Assembly (NCBI GenBank): GCA_016722295.1
Contig: JADKGL010000026.1
Span: 1 to 64,000 of the forward strand
Length of the DNA: 64,000 nt
Direction of reading: 5' to 3'
Source of the DNA: Saprospiraceae bacterium
GTDB lineage: Bacteria; Bacteroidota; Bacteroidia; Chitinophagales; Saprospiraceae
Shown here piece after piece: positions 13,509 to 23,265 of the stretch (position 1 is the stretch's first letter; every line of letters starts with the position of its first letter). The position numbers and the translations under genes were made by a program. A model generated the notes under the pieces. That model was not told where the DNA came from. It ran no database searches and was given only the letters and a program-made list of their open reading frames with translations.

Positions 13509-13577
13509 GTAAATCCAAAATCACCGTCAACAAATCCAGCTAAAACTTGAAGAAAATAGGCAATAGATTTACGACAT
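13509..13577. repeat. Imperfect 69-bp intergenic repeat, copy 2
   Basis: This is the second copy of the element at 11962-12030, about 83% identical and of equal length with no gaps in the hand alignment. It ends 31 bases before the lipoprotein gene at 13609. The minus strand reads through LAGFVDG in the same frame as copy 1, without a start codon. Confidence 0.7.
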
Positions 13578-13608
13578 TATAATTAAAGTAAATTTAAAAA
13601 TAATCGAT

Positions 13609-14052
13609 ATGAAAAAAATAATCATTCTTTTTAGCTCACTCATATTATTGAGTGTTATATCCTGTGATAAATCCTCCTCAGATAATACTCCAAATGAATC
13701 AGGCTTTGGAACGATCACATTCAAGTATAATGGGCAGACGTGGTCTAGTCCAACAAATCAGTCTTTTATTCAAGAAGATTTACTTGGACTCAGTGCTACC
13801 AGGAGTTCTGATAATAGCAGCATCAATATTGTGGTGGATGGATTTACATCCAATAAAACGTATAAATTGGCAGATGGATTTTTCGCATCTTGTAGTATTG
13901 CTACTAAAAAATTTGTCATTGAAGATGGTGAGATTACAATTTCTAATACAAGCACAGTAGGTGGCAAAGCTATTGCGCATGGTTCTTTTAAGGGAAAATT
14001 TATAGATCCAATTGTAGGTGGAGAAATGCAAATCACAGAAGGAACTTTTTAA
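13609..14052 (+). CDS. Small lipoprotein of unknown function
   Basis: The 147-residue product has an SPII signal ending SVISC (lipid-modified Cys19), a Ser/Asp-rich linker and a compact beta-rich domain (about 35-147) that opens with GTITFKYNGQTWSS. A similar opening, GYITFKLDGREVN, occurs in the next gene, so the two are probably diverged paralogues. The gene is followed after 21 bases by that paralogue and then by a beta-helix lipoprotein, suggesting one operon of envelope lipoproteins. No enzymatic motif is visible. Confidence 0.65.
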   Translation: MKKIIILFSSLILLSVISCDKSSSDNTPNESGFGTITFKYNGQTWSSPTNQSFIQEDLLGLSATRSSDNSSINIVVDGFTSNKTYKLADGFFASCSIATKKFVIEDGEITISNTSTVGGKAIAHGSFKGKFIDPIVGGEMQITEGTF

Positions 14053-14073
14053 TTTTTTTTAAACCATACTTAT

Positions 14074-14610
14074 ATGAAAAATATAGTTTTTTTTATCCTC
14101 ACGATATTTATTATTTTGTCATCTGCCTGCTCAAAAGATGATAATAATATCAATAATAACAATAATAATGGTAATACTAAGAAAGATACTGGCTACATTA
14201 CATTTAAGCTTGATGGACGAGAAGTCAACCTTGATCTGGCAGCAACAGCTTGGTCGGACTCTACCTATGGAACAGCATCCATCGCAGGAACCCAAATAAA
14301 TGGACCTGAATTATTTCAAATAGTAATTGAAGGAGTTGAATGCAATGTTGGACAAAGTTATAACTTAGGTGACGAGAAGACTGTAAAAATAGCGTATTAT
14401 TTACCTGATAAGAGTATGCCATTTACAAATATCATAGCATTTAGACCTGATAAGTTAAGCACAAGCTCAATGAAAGTGACAAAAAGAAAAATAGTTCCAG
14501 TCAAAGGATATTTTGCAATATCTGCTACATTTTCTGGTGTTGGACTTGATGAAAATGAAAAAACGCATCAGATTACCGATGGGTTCATTTATGATTCAAG
14601 ATCAGAATAA
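14074..14610 (+). CDS. Surface lipoprotein, paralogue of the upstream gene
   Basis: The 178-residue product has an SPII signal ending LSSAC (Cys19) followed by SKDDN. This fits the Bacteroidota lipoprotein export signal (K followed by acidic residues after Cys), so surface exposure is likely. An Asn-rich low-complexity linker (about residues 24-36) leads to a beta-rich domain starting GYITFKLDGREVNLDL. The shared opening and size with the gene at 13609 suggest duplication. Function is unknown. The next lipoprotein gene starts 30 bases downstream. Confidence 0.65.
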   Translation: MKNIVFFILTIFIILSSACSKDDNNINNNNNNGNTKKDTGYITFKLDGREVNLDLAATAWSDSTYGTASIAGTQINGPELFQIVIEGVECNVGQSYNLGDEKTVKIAYYLPDKSMPFTNIIAFRPDKLSTSSMKVTKRKIVPVKGYFAISATFSGVGLDENEKTHQITDGFIYDSRSE

Positions 14611-14640
14611 AAATTTTCTAAATAAATAAAAATTATCAAC

Positions 14641-15837
14641 ATGATAAACTTAAATAAAATTGTAAACACATGCTTGGTATTAAGTTTTGTGTTCTTTACT
14701 TCATGCGAGAAAAGTGAAGACACAAAAATTCTAAATACCGAAGTGATCTCAAAAGATATCACATCCAATCTTACATTAAAAAACAATGTAAATGGTGTGG
14801 ATTATATTATACAAGGCTGTATTGAATTAAAAGCTTCAGCAATTCTAACGATAGAAGCAGGGACTACCATAGCTTTTACACAAAATAGTTGTCTAGAAGT
14901 GCATGAATTTGCAGCTATAAAAGCTATTGGAACAGAAACCAATCCAATTACTTTTACTGGCGAGCAACAAACGAAAGGATTTTGGGATGGCATCAGTTTT
15001 TACAATACAAATAATCAAGAGAATGTACTATCTCATTGTATTATTGAGTATGCAGGAAATGCTAAAATAAGTACAGCAAGTAATGCAAGAAAAGCTGCAC
15101 TTATCATTGGCAAGGAATACAAAGATCCTGTGCGAATAAGCATAGATCATGTTACGATTCGTCATAATTTAAATACCGGTCTTTCTATTTATAATAATGC
15201 GATCTTGAATAAATTTGAATATTGCCAAATGCTAGATAATCAAAATTCAATTCTAGTGTATGATCAATCGATTCAATATATGGATCCATTTATCATTGCA
15301 AAAGACAATCAGATAAATAATGTGCAATGGATCTATAACACTTCGAGTTCTGTTGTAAATTCTGTATTTTCAATAAAAGCAATTCCTTTAAGTTATCAAT
15401 TGATCAGTAGCTTTTATAAGATGGAGGCAGGAGGAAAACTGACTATTGAGGCAGGTGTAAATTTGATTATGTCCCCATCATCTGTAATTTATGCTACCAA
15501 TGGAGGAATTATTGATATTAAAGGGACTAGTGCACAAAAAGTAAAATTCTCTGGAGAGTTCAACACTGTAAATTATTGGAGAGGAATTTATGCTGATAAT
15601 GGAGGAAGGCTGAATATCGATCATGCCGTCATTTCAGATGGTGGAGAAGCGAGCACCAATTTTGGTGGAATGGTAGCTCAATCGTCAGATGGAGCCTTGT
15701 ATATTACAAATTCCACATTGAGTAATTTTTTAAAATATGGAATCGCCTATTATGAAGCGAAACCACATAATGCAGATATAGAGACTAGTAATAGTTGTTC
15801 TGGAAATACTGGGATATCCTGTTTTTGGAAGAGGTGA
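14641..15837 (+). CDS. Right-handed beta-helix lipoprotein
   Basis: The 398-residue product has an SPII signal ending FFTSC (Cys22) and EKSED after it. The rest is a parallel beta-helix: repeated IEAGTTIAF, IEYAGN, IDHVTIRHN and YITNSTLSNF strands from about residue 60 to the end. The two occurrences of LTIEAG(T/V) about 190 residues apart mark two helix halves. Proteins of this type in Bacteroidota are usually surface lipoproteins bound to carbohydrate or matrix; no catalytic residues can be assigned. It is the third gene of the lipoprotein cluster and ends 39 bases before the secreted GH-A-like gene. Confidence 0.7.
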   Translation: MINLNKIVNTCLVLSFVFFTSCEKSEDTKILNTEVISKDITSNLTLKNNVNGVDYIIQGCIELKASAILTIEAGTTIAFTQNSCLEVHEFAAIKAIGTETNPITFTGEQQTKGFWDGISFYNTNNQENVLSHCIIEYAGNAKISTASNARKAALIIGKEYKDPVRISIDHVTIRHNLNTGLSIYNNAILNKFEYCQMLDNQNSILVYDQSIQYMDPFIIAKDNQINNVQWIYNTSSSVVNSVFSIKAIPLSYQLISSFYKMEAGGKLTIEAGVNLIMSPSSVIYATNGGIIDIKGTSAQKVKFSGEFNTVNYWRGIYADNGGRLNIDHAVISDGGEASTNFGGMVAQSSDGALYITNSTLSNFLKYGIAYYEAKPHNADIETSNSCSGNTGISCFWKR

Positions 15838-15876
15838 TTAATTTTGAATATTTGTTTTCTATTAATTTTCTAAATT

Positions 15877-17724
15877 ATGAATCGAATTTTCTCTATTTTT
15901 CTTTTTATTCTTCATTTTGTAGCTCTTCAATCTCAACCTACATTACCAGATAGTTGCAAGTTGTTGTTTGGGACAAATTTATCAGGTCTTTTTGATTGGG
16001 GTACTGAGCTTCCATTTGTTGATATGATGCGCAATTGTCGCGAATGGTATTCGAAAGATGATTCAGGCGAATTTGAATCTAGGATGATTGATCGAATGCA
16101 ATTTAGAAGTGACGGTTATCCGACGCATATTCCACAGAATATTTCAGGCGTAACGAGGCCACAATTTGTTGCGACGATTTGGGGAAGAATAGCGGGATGG
16201 CAATTGGGTGATTATACTGTTTTTTATGATGGGCGTGGTGAAATTGATATTAATGTAGGAGTTGAAAATTATCGTAGACTCGATGCTCAATCTTATTCAT
16301 TCCGATTAACAAATACGAAAGATCGTGAGATACAATTGATTATTACAAAATCAGATTCTTTGAATCCAGTTCGCAATATTAAAATAATTCATCAAGATTA
16401 TTTACAGACGTATAAAGAGAAAATATTTAATCCAAATTGGCTTAATTATTTAAGGATCTTTAAATCGGTGAGGTTTATGGATTGGGGACATACCAACCAT
16501 TGGTCACAAAAAGACTCTTGGCTTTGGGATCTTCCAGGTATAGTGGATTGGCGTGATCGAGCCCAGCTTAATTATTATACATGGACTACGAATAAAGGAA
16601 TTCCATATGAAGTGATGATTCGATTGATGAATGAATTAGATCTCGATGCATGGATTTGTATTCCGCATCGCGCAAGTGATGATTACATTCGCAATATGGC
16701 TGCTTTATTTAAATCTAATGTAGAGATAGGCAGACATCTTTATGTGGAATACAGCAATGAGATATGGAATTGGATATTTGGACAAGCGGTGTGGCTCGAT
16801 GAAAATTTTTGCAAACCTGTTGGTACCTGGCCTGAATGTTATGTTCCTGCAATACAGAATGCATTGGATGTATGGACTAGTGTATATGCTAATGAGCTAT
16901 CTAAAATTACTCGTATACTAGGAGCCTTTACGGGATGGTATGATGTGAGTAATCGTGTAGCTATGACGATGAATGCGAATTCATTTGACGCTATAGCCCC
17001 TACTTATTATTTCGGCATCTCAGAAAAATCAGATTCGATCCTCGATGAGCTTGGATCTAGAGCGACTATTGCTGATATTGCACGAGAGGCTAGATTGAAT
17101 ATGCAGCTTGAATTTGATCGCATTCAATCAATACAATCTATTTGTAATTCACTTCAAAAAAAGATGATCTTTTATGAAGGCGGACATCATTTAACCGCTC
17201 ATCCTTTTGGTGAGTTACCAAGTTATGAGAATGCTTTGAATGCAATTCACCGAGATTCTGCGATTTACAATTTATATAATGAATGGTTCCAGAAATTAAG
17301 AAGTTTGCAAAATGGAAATGAGCCTTTATTGTGTATGAATTTTTCTTTTATTTATGGGATCGATGCTAAATATGGTTCATGGGGTGTATTGGAATCAATC
17401 TACCAAGATCTTACAATTATTCCTGCTCCAAAGTACAATGCAATAATTAAAAATCAAAGCAAAAATTGCATACCCACAAATTACATTGAGACAAATAAAA
17501 AAGATATGAATGTGGAAGTACTATTTGATCCAAATTCAAATGAATTAAGAATACAATCTATCAGACCTATACTTATTACTCTTGTTTCTAGTACAGGACA
17601 AGTTATTTTTCTGAATCCATCGAAACAGAATAAATCTCTTTTTTCACTAGATGTAATTCCTAGTGGTATGTATTATGTACGAATAGATAATCAATTTTAT
17701 TCCAAAATTTGTAAGTTCAAATGA
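15877..17724 (+). CDS. Secreted clan GH-A-like (TIM-barrel) protein, T9SS type A
   Basis: The product has 615 residues with a signal peptide ending LQSQ (about 20). The N-terminal part contains GTNLSGLFDWGTELPFVD; the middle looks like a TIM barrel. Two glutamates sit where clan GH-A retaining glycosidases place theirs: Glu295 in YVEYSNEIWNW (an Asn-Glu pair, the usual acid/base signature) and Glu434 in IFYEGGHH (a strand-end nucleophile position). The T9SS type A sorting domain is about residues 545-615. Polysaccharide hydrolysis is inference from these motifs; the substrate is unknown. The stop overlaps the start of the barrel gene by 4 bases (ATGA), so the two are translationally coupled and probably act together. 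Confidence 0.65.
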   Translation: MNRIFSIFLFILHFVALQSQPTLPDSCKLLFGTNLSGLFDWGTELPFVDMMRNCREWYSKDDSGEFESRMIDRMQFRSDGYPTHIPQNISGVTRPQFVATIWGRIAGWQLGDYTVFYDGRGEIDINVGVENYRRLDAQSYSFRLTNTKDREIQLIITKSDSLNPVRNIKIIHQDYLQTYKEKIFNPNWLNYLRIFKSVRFMDWGHTNHWSQKDSWLWDLPGIVDWRDRAQLNYYTWTTNKGIPYEVMIRLMNELDLDAWICIPHRASDDYIRNMAALFKSNVEIGRHLYVEYSNEIWNWIFGQAVWLDENFCKPVGTWPECYVPAIQNALDVWTSVYANELSKITRILGAFTGWYDVSNRVAMTMNANSFDAIAPTYYFGISEKSDSILDELGSRATIADIAREARLNMQLEFDRIQSIQSICNSLQKKMIFYEGGHHLTAHPFGELPSYENALNAIHRDSAIYNLYNEWFQKLRSLQNGNEPLLCMNFSFIYGIDAKYGSWGVLESIYQDLTIIPAPKYNAIIKNQSKNCIPTNYIETNKKDMNVEVLFDPNSNELRIQSIRPILITLVSSTGQVIFLNPSKQNKSLFSLDVIPSGMYYVRIDNQFYSKICKFK

Positions 17725-20180
17725 AAAACTATCTTCTGATTCAGTCTTGCATTTTAGTATTCATTTTTTGCATACGTCCAATTTCTGAAGCACAAATTAT
17801 TGCACCAGAAACATTGGCTCCAACTGATGTCTGGAATCAAACTTTCAATAATGCTAAAGCAGTGAAAGTTTATATGATCGGAACCATTAAAAATGATGGA
17901 GGCAAAGTATTGGTAGAACTGAAATCAGAATCATTTTATCTAAAGCAAGGGATTAATCAACTTTCGAATACATTTATTAAAACATCCAAGACAGATTGGC
18001 ATGATCAGGATGCTAAACAAGCTGTCGTTGCGACTGGAAATTTTCCTAAAGGGAACTATACGCTTTGCTCTCGATTGATCGAACATACTAATGATCGCGA
18101 ACTAGCTAATCCATGTCGTAATGCTACAGTTGGGGATCTGATAAAGAGACAAGGAGATAAATCAAAGTATAAAAATATCTCTGCCTATGGATCCGCATCT
18201 GTAGATTTTATGTACAATGACCCTAAACCAGTGTTTACTGAATTGCCCAATTCTTATGTTCGCATTGAGGCAGAACAAGGCTTAAGTGTATACTCATTTC
18301 CTATAGCTGGACAATTCCGATATACGACTGAAAAAACAAATTATAAAAGAGATTTAGATATGTTTACATTGGCTTTTGATCGATCTAGATTTGAGCGAAA
18401 TGTAAAAGAGTTGATCTTGAGAAAAGTTATCGAAGCCCAATTAAAAAAAGTGAAACTCAATGAAGAAGATTTACGTACATTGACCGAGTATGAAGATTTG
18501 GAATCGAAAGTAAAATCTGCAGCACTTCAAAAAGTAGATCAAGAAATACAAAGGATATCAAGTGAATTAAAATCATTAGCACAGGAAAAAGTAACCGATG
18601 CTACATCCAAACAAAAAGCAGCTTTACAAAAAAAATATAATCAATTGCTTGAGCAAAAAAGAAAATTCGATCAATTGAAAAATCGATATATTCAGTTAAA
18701 AAGTACCTATGATAAGTGGATTACATCCGGACGTCTGGAAGAGTTAAAGAAAATGGCTTATGATCCACCACAATTTGATGATCCCAAGCAAATGTTATCC
18801 TTATTAAAACAATATGGGGCATACACGGGAATGAATAAATTTTTGTTTAATATAAAAGAGTTGAGCATTGGTACTGCATTTCCAGTTTATTCTCCATTGA
18901 CCCTCAATGGAACACAGATATTTGGCGCTAATTTTGAGTGGAATCCAGGAATATTTTATATCGCTGCTTCAGGTGGAAAAGTACAGTCAGCAGTGTCTCA
19001 ATCAGTGGATTCCAGTTTTGCAAAATTTGAGCAAAAGATGGCAGGACTTCGCTTAGGTATTGGTAGAATCTATAGTAATTTTTTATCCTTGAATATCGTG
19101 AGATTTTGGGATATTGATAGCTCGATAAGTACAGGTGCTTATCAAGAATTATATCCAGAACAATCGTGGGTTGGTTCTACCGATTTTCAATTGTCCTTTG
19201 GAAAAAACCGTATTGTTGAATTTGGAGGTGAATTGGCTGGAAACTACAATAATGGAAATCGTTATGATACATTGTCTTATCCTTCACAAAACTTAAAATC
19301 TCCAGAATTGGATCGAATTTCAAAGGAAGAAAGTTTGAAGCCCAATCTATCGAGCAGTTTTGATTTCGCTTACAATGCCAATTTTGCTTTAAATTTATTC
19401 AATCAAACAACTCATGCACGTGTGGAACATTCGTTTGTGGGACCTGGGTTTTCACATCCTGGTGTCTTTGGTTTGCCAAATGATTTGAATAAATCCAATT
19501 TTAGATTAGAACAAGATTTATTTCAAAATAAACTTGCATTAGGTACATTTTATCAGTTGGATTATGATAATTTTTCAGCAGCAAAAAGTTATCGAACAGA
19601 TAAAAAAGAAATTGGAATTGATGCAAAGTGGCATTCAAAAAAACTATCTTCCTTGAATTTAAGATTTTCGAATGCAAAGATTTCAAATAGCTTCTATTTT
19701 TTTAATTCAAATATTATTCAATTGGGTTTGGCAAAGAATTTTAAAATAGCAAAACATTCATTTGCAACGACGACAATGCAGACAATGTATTATTTTACTA
19801 AAACAGATAGTGTAGATCAAGAGATTAATTCGCTATATGTGTATTTGAATCAATCCATTGGCTTGCCAAAATCATTTTCAATAAATTTTGGAGGACAATT
19901 TTCTAATAATTCAGTGGCCAATTTGAGTTCAAAGAGAACTGGATTATTATTATCTCTTGACAAGACTTTATTTAAGAAGATTCGTTTGTCTATTGGTAGT
20001 AATTACGATTTTATAGATAGTCAGAATAAATTGGGTTTTACTATTGGAATCAATGGAAGCTTAGCTAGGAATCTAACGCTGAACTGTAGAGCTTACTCAA
20101 ATCAATATTCTGAATATCCACAGCATATTGGCAACTATTCAGAGAAGCTGGTGCAACTTGGAGTGAAGTATAATTGGTAG
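17721..20180 (+). CDS. Outer-membrane beta-barrel protein with periplasmic coiled coil
   Basis: This 819-residue protein has a signal peptide (ending SEAQ, about 25) and a beta-rich N-terminal domain (about 25-200). A long charged helix rich in Lys, Glu and Gln (about 230-340, coiled-coil-like) follows. The C-terminal half (about 370-819) has alternating short amphipathic strands and ends in an aromatic residue (KYNW), as outer-membrane barrels do. The start ATG overlaps the stop of the preceding GH-A-like gene. A barrel with a long periplasmic helix could anchor or present the secreted partner, but this is inferred from gene order only. A strong hairpin terminator follows about 110 bases later. 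Confidence 0.65.
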   Translation: MKNYLLIQSCILVFIFCIRPISEAQIIAPETLAPTDVWNQTFNNAKAVKVYMIGTIKNDGGKVLVELKSESFYLKQGINQLSNTFIKTSKTDWHDQDAKQAVVATGNFPKGNYTLCSRLIEHTNDRELANPCRNATVGDLIKRQGDKSKYKNISAYGSASVDFMYNDPKPVFTELPNSYVRIEAEQGLSVYSFPIAGQFRYTTEKTNYKRDLDMFTLAFDRSRFERNVKELILRKVIEAQLKKVKLNEEDLRTLTEYEDLESKVKSAALQKVDQEIQRISSELKSLAQEKVTDATSKQKAALQKKYNQLLEQKRKFDQLKNRYIQLKSTYDKWITSGRLEELKKMAYDPPQFDDPKQMLSLLKQYGAYTGMNKFLFNIKELSIGTAFPVYSPLTLNGTQIFGANFEWNPGIFYIAASGGKVQSAVSQSVDSSFAKFEQKMAGLRLGIGRIYSNFLSLNIVRFWDIDSSISTGAYQELYPEQSWVGSTDFQLSFGKNRIVEFGGELAGNYNNGNRYDTLSYPSQNLKSPELDRISKEESLKPNLSSSFDFAYNANFALNLFNQTTHARVEHSFVGPGFSHPGVFGLPNDLNKSNFRLEQDLFQNKLALGTFYQLDYDNFSAAKSYRTDKKEIGIDAKWHSKKLSSLNLRFSNAKISNSFYFFNSNIIQLGLAKNFKIAKHSFATTTMQTMYYFTKTDSVDQEINSLYVYLNQSIGLPKSFSINFGGQFSNNSVANLSSKRTGLLLSLDKTLFKKIRLSIGSNYDFIDSQNKLGFTIGINGSLARNLTLNCRAYSNQYSEYPQHIGNYSEKLVQLGVKYNW

Positions 20181-20291
20181 AGCTAAAATTGGCTTTATCA
20201 ATGATAATAACGTGATAAAAATAGACACTAAAATTAAGATTATTGATATTACAATTAGCATTTATAAATTTGTTGAAGTTTATTTAATTTA

Positions 20292-20326
20292 AAAATGGGC
20301 TTGTGCTTATTGCACTGCCCATTTTT
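20292..20326. terminator. Bidirectional hairpin terminator
   Basis: AAAATGGGC pairs with GCCCATTTT, and inside it GTGC pairs with GCAC around a TTATT loop. T runs on both sides let it serve the plus-strand barrel gene and the convergent minus-strand MFS gene. The remainder of 20181-20490 is AT-rich with nothing else visible. Confidence 0.85.
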
Positions 20327-20490
20327 ATTGAAAATTATCATATAAATTTTATAGTTTATATCATTAGTCTGCGGCAAATAAACTCAATGGGTCAACCTTA
20401 GATTTTTTCTTTCTTTTTTCTGTTTTTGAAAACAAGAATCCACTCTAGAGCTTTATAGCAAATTATCACATTAGCTAATTTTCTCATTAA

Positions 20491-21723
20491 TTAATTATTA
20501 TTCATCACATTTTTATTTACTCGATACATCAAGTATATCGTAAACAGCATAATGACTGACATGATCATAGTCAAGAGATTAAAATTCTCAAGTGGTGCAT
20601 AATTATCTTTTTGCACGATGATCATTCCTGCAATCATAGCGCCTACACCACCTGCCATTTGTTGTAATGAAGAGGTAATACTCATATAAGCACCTCTATC
20701 TTTAGGCTCGGGAATAGCTGTAGTTAAAGCAGATCCTGGTATCATTCTGCTAATAATAAAAAACATCATTACAACATAGGTTATGAGCACTATTATAAAA
20801 GGCGTCGCAGAAAAATTTGAGTAAATATTTAATACCACAATTGCCATAAGTGTAGCTAATGTAAATATTACAAATTTATTTCTTTTGTCGCTATATTTTC
20901 CTACCAAAGGCATCATGATAAAACTCGTTATCCCAGAGACCATAAAAAGTGTTGGTAATTGCTCATTCGTAATTTTTAAATTGTTGATAGCAAAAGCACT
21001 CCCAAATGGCATGATCATAAATCCACCAACAGATAGTAATGATGTCGTCAAAAAACCCAGTCTATATTTATTTGGAGCTAAGGTATTCAATAAATGTTGA
21101 AAAGCTGAATTTGCTTTTTGAATCTTCAAGTGTTCTGCAATAGGTTTTAGTTTGAGGTATAATGCAATAGCAATGAATCCGGCCATGATTGCGATCCAGT
21201 AAAATGGTATCTGCCATCCCCAATGATTCGCCACGTACAGGCCAAAAGGAATACCAATGATTTGACTCAGTCCAAAACCCATTTGAACAAAACCCATCAC
21301 TTTGCCCCGTTGCTCTAGTTTAAACAAATCTGCAATAATCGCTAAACTTATCGAACTAATCACACCACCAAATATTCCAGTAAAAATCCTAGCAGCTACC
21401 AATAAATGATAGTTGGGCGCAATAGCACAAAAGAATGTCCCGATGATAACTCCTATATAAAAAAATAACAATAATTTTTTTCGATCATATCGATCTGCAA
21501 AACCCGCTGTAAGAAATCCTGATATTCCTGCACTAAATGCATAGGCAGATACTGCCATGCCAAACTGAGAAGTAGTAATGGATAATGTCTTCATCATTAG
21601 ATCTCCTAGGGGAGACATCACCGTAAAATCAAGTACTACTGTAAATTGGGTTACTGCTAATATAAATATAACAAATTTTTGATAGCTAGTAAAAACCTGA
21701 GAGTCTTGATTTTCTTGTTGCAT
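20491..21723 (-). CDS. MFS family efflux transporter
   Basis: The 410-residue inner-membrane protein has about 12 hydrophobic segments. The loop after segment 2 carries FADRYDRKKLL, the GxxxDRxxRKK-type motif A of drug/H+ antiporters of the major facilitator superfamily, repeated weakly as LVGKYSDKRNK in the second half. It resembles AraJ/YdhP-type exporters (sugar or drug efflux); the substrate cannot be read from sequence. It is transcribed away from the DUF4349 gene's coding end, with 86 bases between them and no obvious terminator, so read-through from upstream is possible. Confidence 0.85.
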   Translation of the reverse strand: MQQENQDSQVFTSYQKFVIFILAVTQFTVVLDFTVMSPLGDLMMKTLSITTSQFGMAVSAYAFSAGISGFLTAGFADRYDRKKLLLFFYIGVIIGTFFCAIAPNYHLLVAARIFTGIFGGVISSISLAIIADLFKLEQRGKVMGFVQMGFGLSQIIGIPFGLYVANHWGWQIPFYWIAIMAGFIAIALYLKLKPIAEHLKIQKANSAFQHLLNTLAPNKYRLGFLTTSLLSVGGFMIMPFGSAFAINNLKITNEQLPTLFMVSGITSFIMMPLVGKYSDKRNKFVIFTLATLMAIVVLNIYSNFSATPFIIVLITYVVMMFFIISRMIPGSALTTAIPEPKDRGAYMSITSSLQQMAGGVGAMIAGMIIVQKDNYAPLENFNLLTMIMSVIMLFTIYLMYRVNKNVMNNN

Positions 21724-21809
21724 TTAACAATATAATTGATTTCAAAATGAAAGGATCCCATTACGAACGATAAAATCAATGAGTTGTTTAAAAAATAAAA
21801 CAACTAAAA

Positions 21810-22676
21810 TTAAGATCTTCTCCGTTTCACAAAAAATACGATTACTCCAACTAAAATAATAAATGGCCACAAAGAAATCATCACCAAAAAAACTTCCCTT
21901 ATTGAGTGCCAACCAGTAGAAATTGATTTTTTAAATCTTTCCAAAAAATGATCTTGTGGATTGGGCTTAAATACATATTCTTTGATTTGATACAATCGAA
22001 TATCTATACTACTAAATGTTACTTGGTCTGATAGGTACTTTAATCTTCCTGTGAAGCTATCGATCTCTTCTTGCAGATTGCGAATGATTTCTTCAATTTC
22101 TAAAATTTCTTTAATTGTTTTTGCTTTGCTAAGGAGATCGCGATATCGTTTGAGATATTCCGTTTTAGTACTTAGCCTAGATTGAATATCTTGATATTCT
22201 TCTGTGACATCTCTAGCCTGAATATTTTTATCGATGATCTCATCAGTACCATTATCCAATGCTGAGAGGAAAGATTCAAAATTTGAACTCGGAATTCTAA
22301 TTTTAAGATGAAATGTAGATTGATTATCATTATTCTCAAAACGATCATGTTCATAATATGCATTCCATTTTACTACCATTGAATCTATGATCTTTTTACT
22401 TTCATTCAGATTTTGGCTTTTTATACTTAGGCTTCCGTCTTTTATGATTTGTTTTGTCTTATCAACAGTTGGATTTGGAGATTGAGAGTTTTTGCCTTTT
22501 TGTTTGGAATCATCATCAATGCCATCGCGATCAGCCATGTCTTGTGGAGACATTGCCTTAGATACTTCCATAACTGCAGTAGCATTGTTTGTTGCTCCAC
22601 CTTCAAAGTTAGTTCCATTATTTTTACAAGACAACAAAACAATAATGCTCATAAAAAGAAAAAAGGTTTTTTTCAT
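21810..22676 (-). CDS. DUF4349 domain lipoprotein
   Basis: The 288-residue product has an SPII signal ending VLLSC (Cys17). A polar linker is followed by the DUF4349 domain (about 80-250): KDGSLSIKSQNLNESKKIID, a paired strand, a coiled coil with the family's RLSTKTEYLKRYRDLL and IEEIIRNLQEEIDS segments, then VTFSSIDIRLY. A single C-terminal membrane helix (about 262-282) ends in KRRRS. DUF4349 proteins are envelope proteins of unknown role. Family call is firm. Confidence 0.85.
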   Translation of the reverse strand: MKKTFFLFMSIIVLLSCKNNGTNFEGGATNNATAVMEVSKAMSPQDMADRDGIDDDSKQKGKNSQSPNPTVDKTKQIIKDGSLSIKSQNLNESKKIIDSMVVKWNAYYEHDRFENNDNQSTFHLKIRIPSSNFESFLSALDNGTDEIIDKNIQARDVTEEYQDIQSRLSTKTEYLKRYRDLLSKAKTIKEILEIEEIIRNLQEEIDSFTGRLKYLSDQVTFSSIDIRLYQIKEYVFKPNPQDHFLERFKKSISTGWHSIREVFLVMISLWPFIILVGVIVFFVKRRRS

Positions 22677-22846
22677 AAGTTCGATTTAAGATTATAACGT
22701 ATCATAACATAAAACTAGATATAGATTGAATTAAAATGTTTGTTAAATTTAGACCAATGATTTGATAATAATTAGTTGTAATATTAAGTAACATATTCTA
22801 ATATTAAACTCAGTAAAAATAGAATCAAAATCTAAAAATGAAGAAA

Positions 22847-23197
22847 TTATACTTCTTGACCAAAAGTCAACAAATTATTATCTGGATCAAGCAAAGAAAA
22901 TTCTTTTTGTCCCCAAGCTTTTATTTGTAGTGGAGCATTAGGGTGAATTTTTACTTTTTTGTTCACTAGTGATTGATACAGACTCTCTATTTCGTCAGTT
23001 CTCACATACACTTGCCCATAATTCTCTTTTGGATCCAATGCTTTGAATTCAAAAAAATGAATCTCAATACCATCCTTTTGCAAGATCAAATAATCAACGT
23101 AATCTCCGCACTCTTCAAAACCCAATTGATTCACATAGTAATTTTTTGTAATTATTTTATCTCTCATAGGAAGTTTGGGATGAATTGCTGTTAGCAT
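22847..23197 (-). CDS. VOC-fold (glyoxalase/bleomycin-resistance-like) protein
   Basis: The 116-residue single-domain protein has the paired beta-alpha-beta-beta-beta modules of the vicinal oxygen chelate fold. The first half is HPKLPMRDKIITKNYYVNQL to EIHFFEF, and the second is QVYVRTDEIESLYQSL to EFSLLDPDNNLLTFGQ. The D(P)(D/N)N(L) ending is typical of bleomycin-resistance-type VOC proteins, which act as dimers binding a ligand or metal. No substrate can be inferred. It is monocistronic on the minus strand. Confidence 0.85.
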   Translation of the reverse strand: MLTAIHPKLPMRDKIITKNYYVNQLGFEECGDYVDYLILQKDGIEIHFFEFKALDPKENYGQVYVRTDEIESLYQSLVNKKVKIHPNAPLQIKAWGQKEFSLLDPDNNLLTFGQEV

Positions 23198-23265
23198 TTT
23201 TTTTGATTTAATATTTTGTAAATTAGTAAGTATTTTTGGAAGATGTTGTTTGAAACAATCATACT

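Noticed and set aside
15877..20180. PUL (SusC/SusD) polysaccharide utilisation locus
   Set aside because: No SusC TonB-dependent receptor or SusD lipoprotein is present; the barrel is not TonB-type and lacks a plug-like domain.
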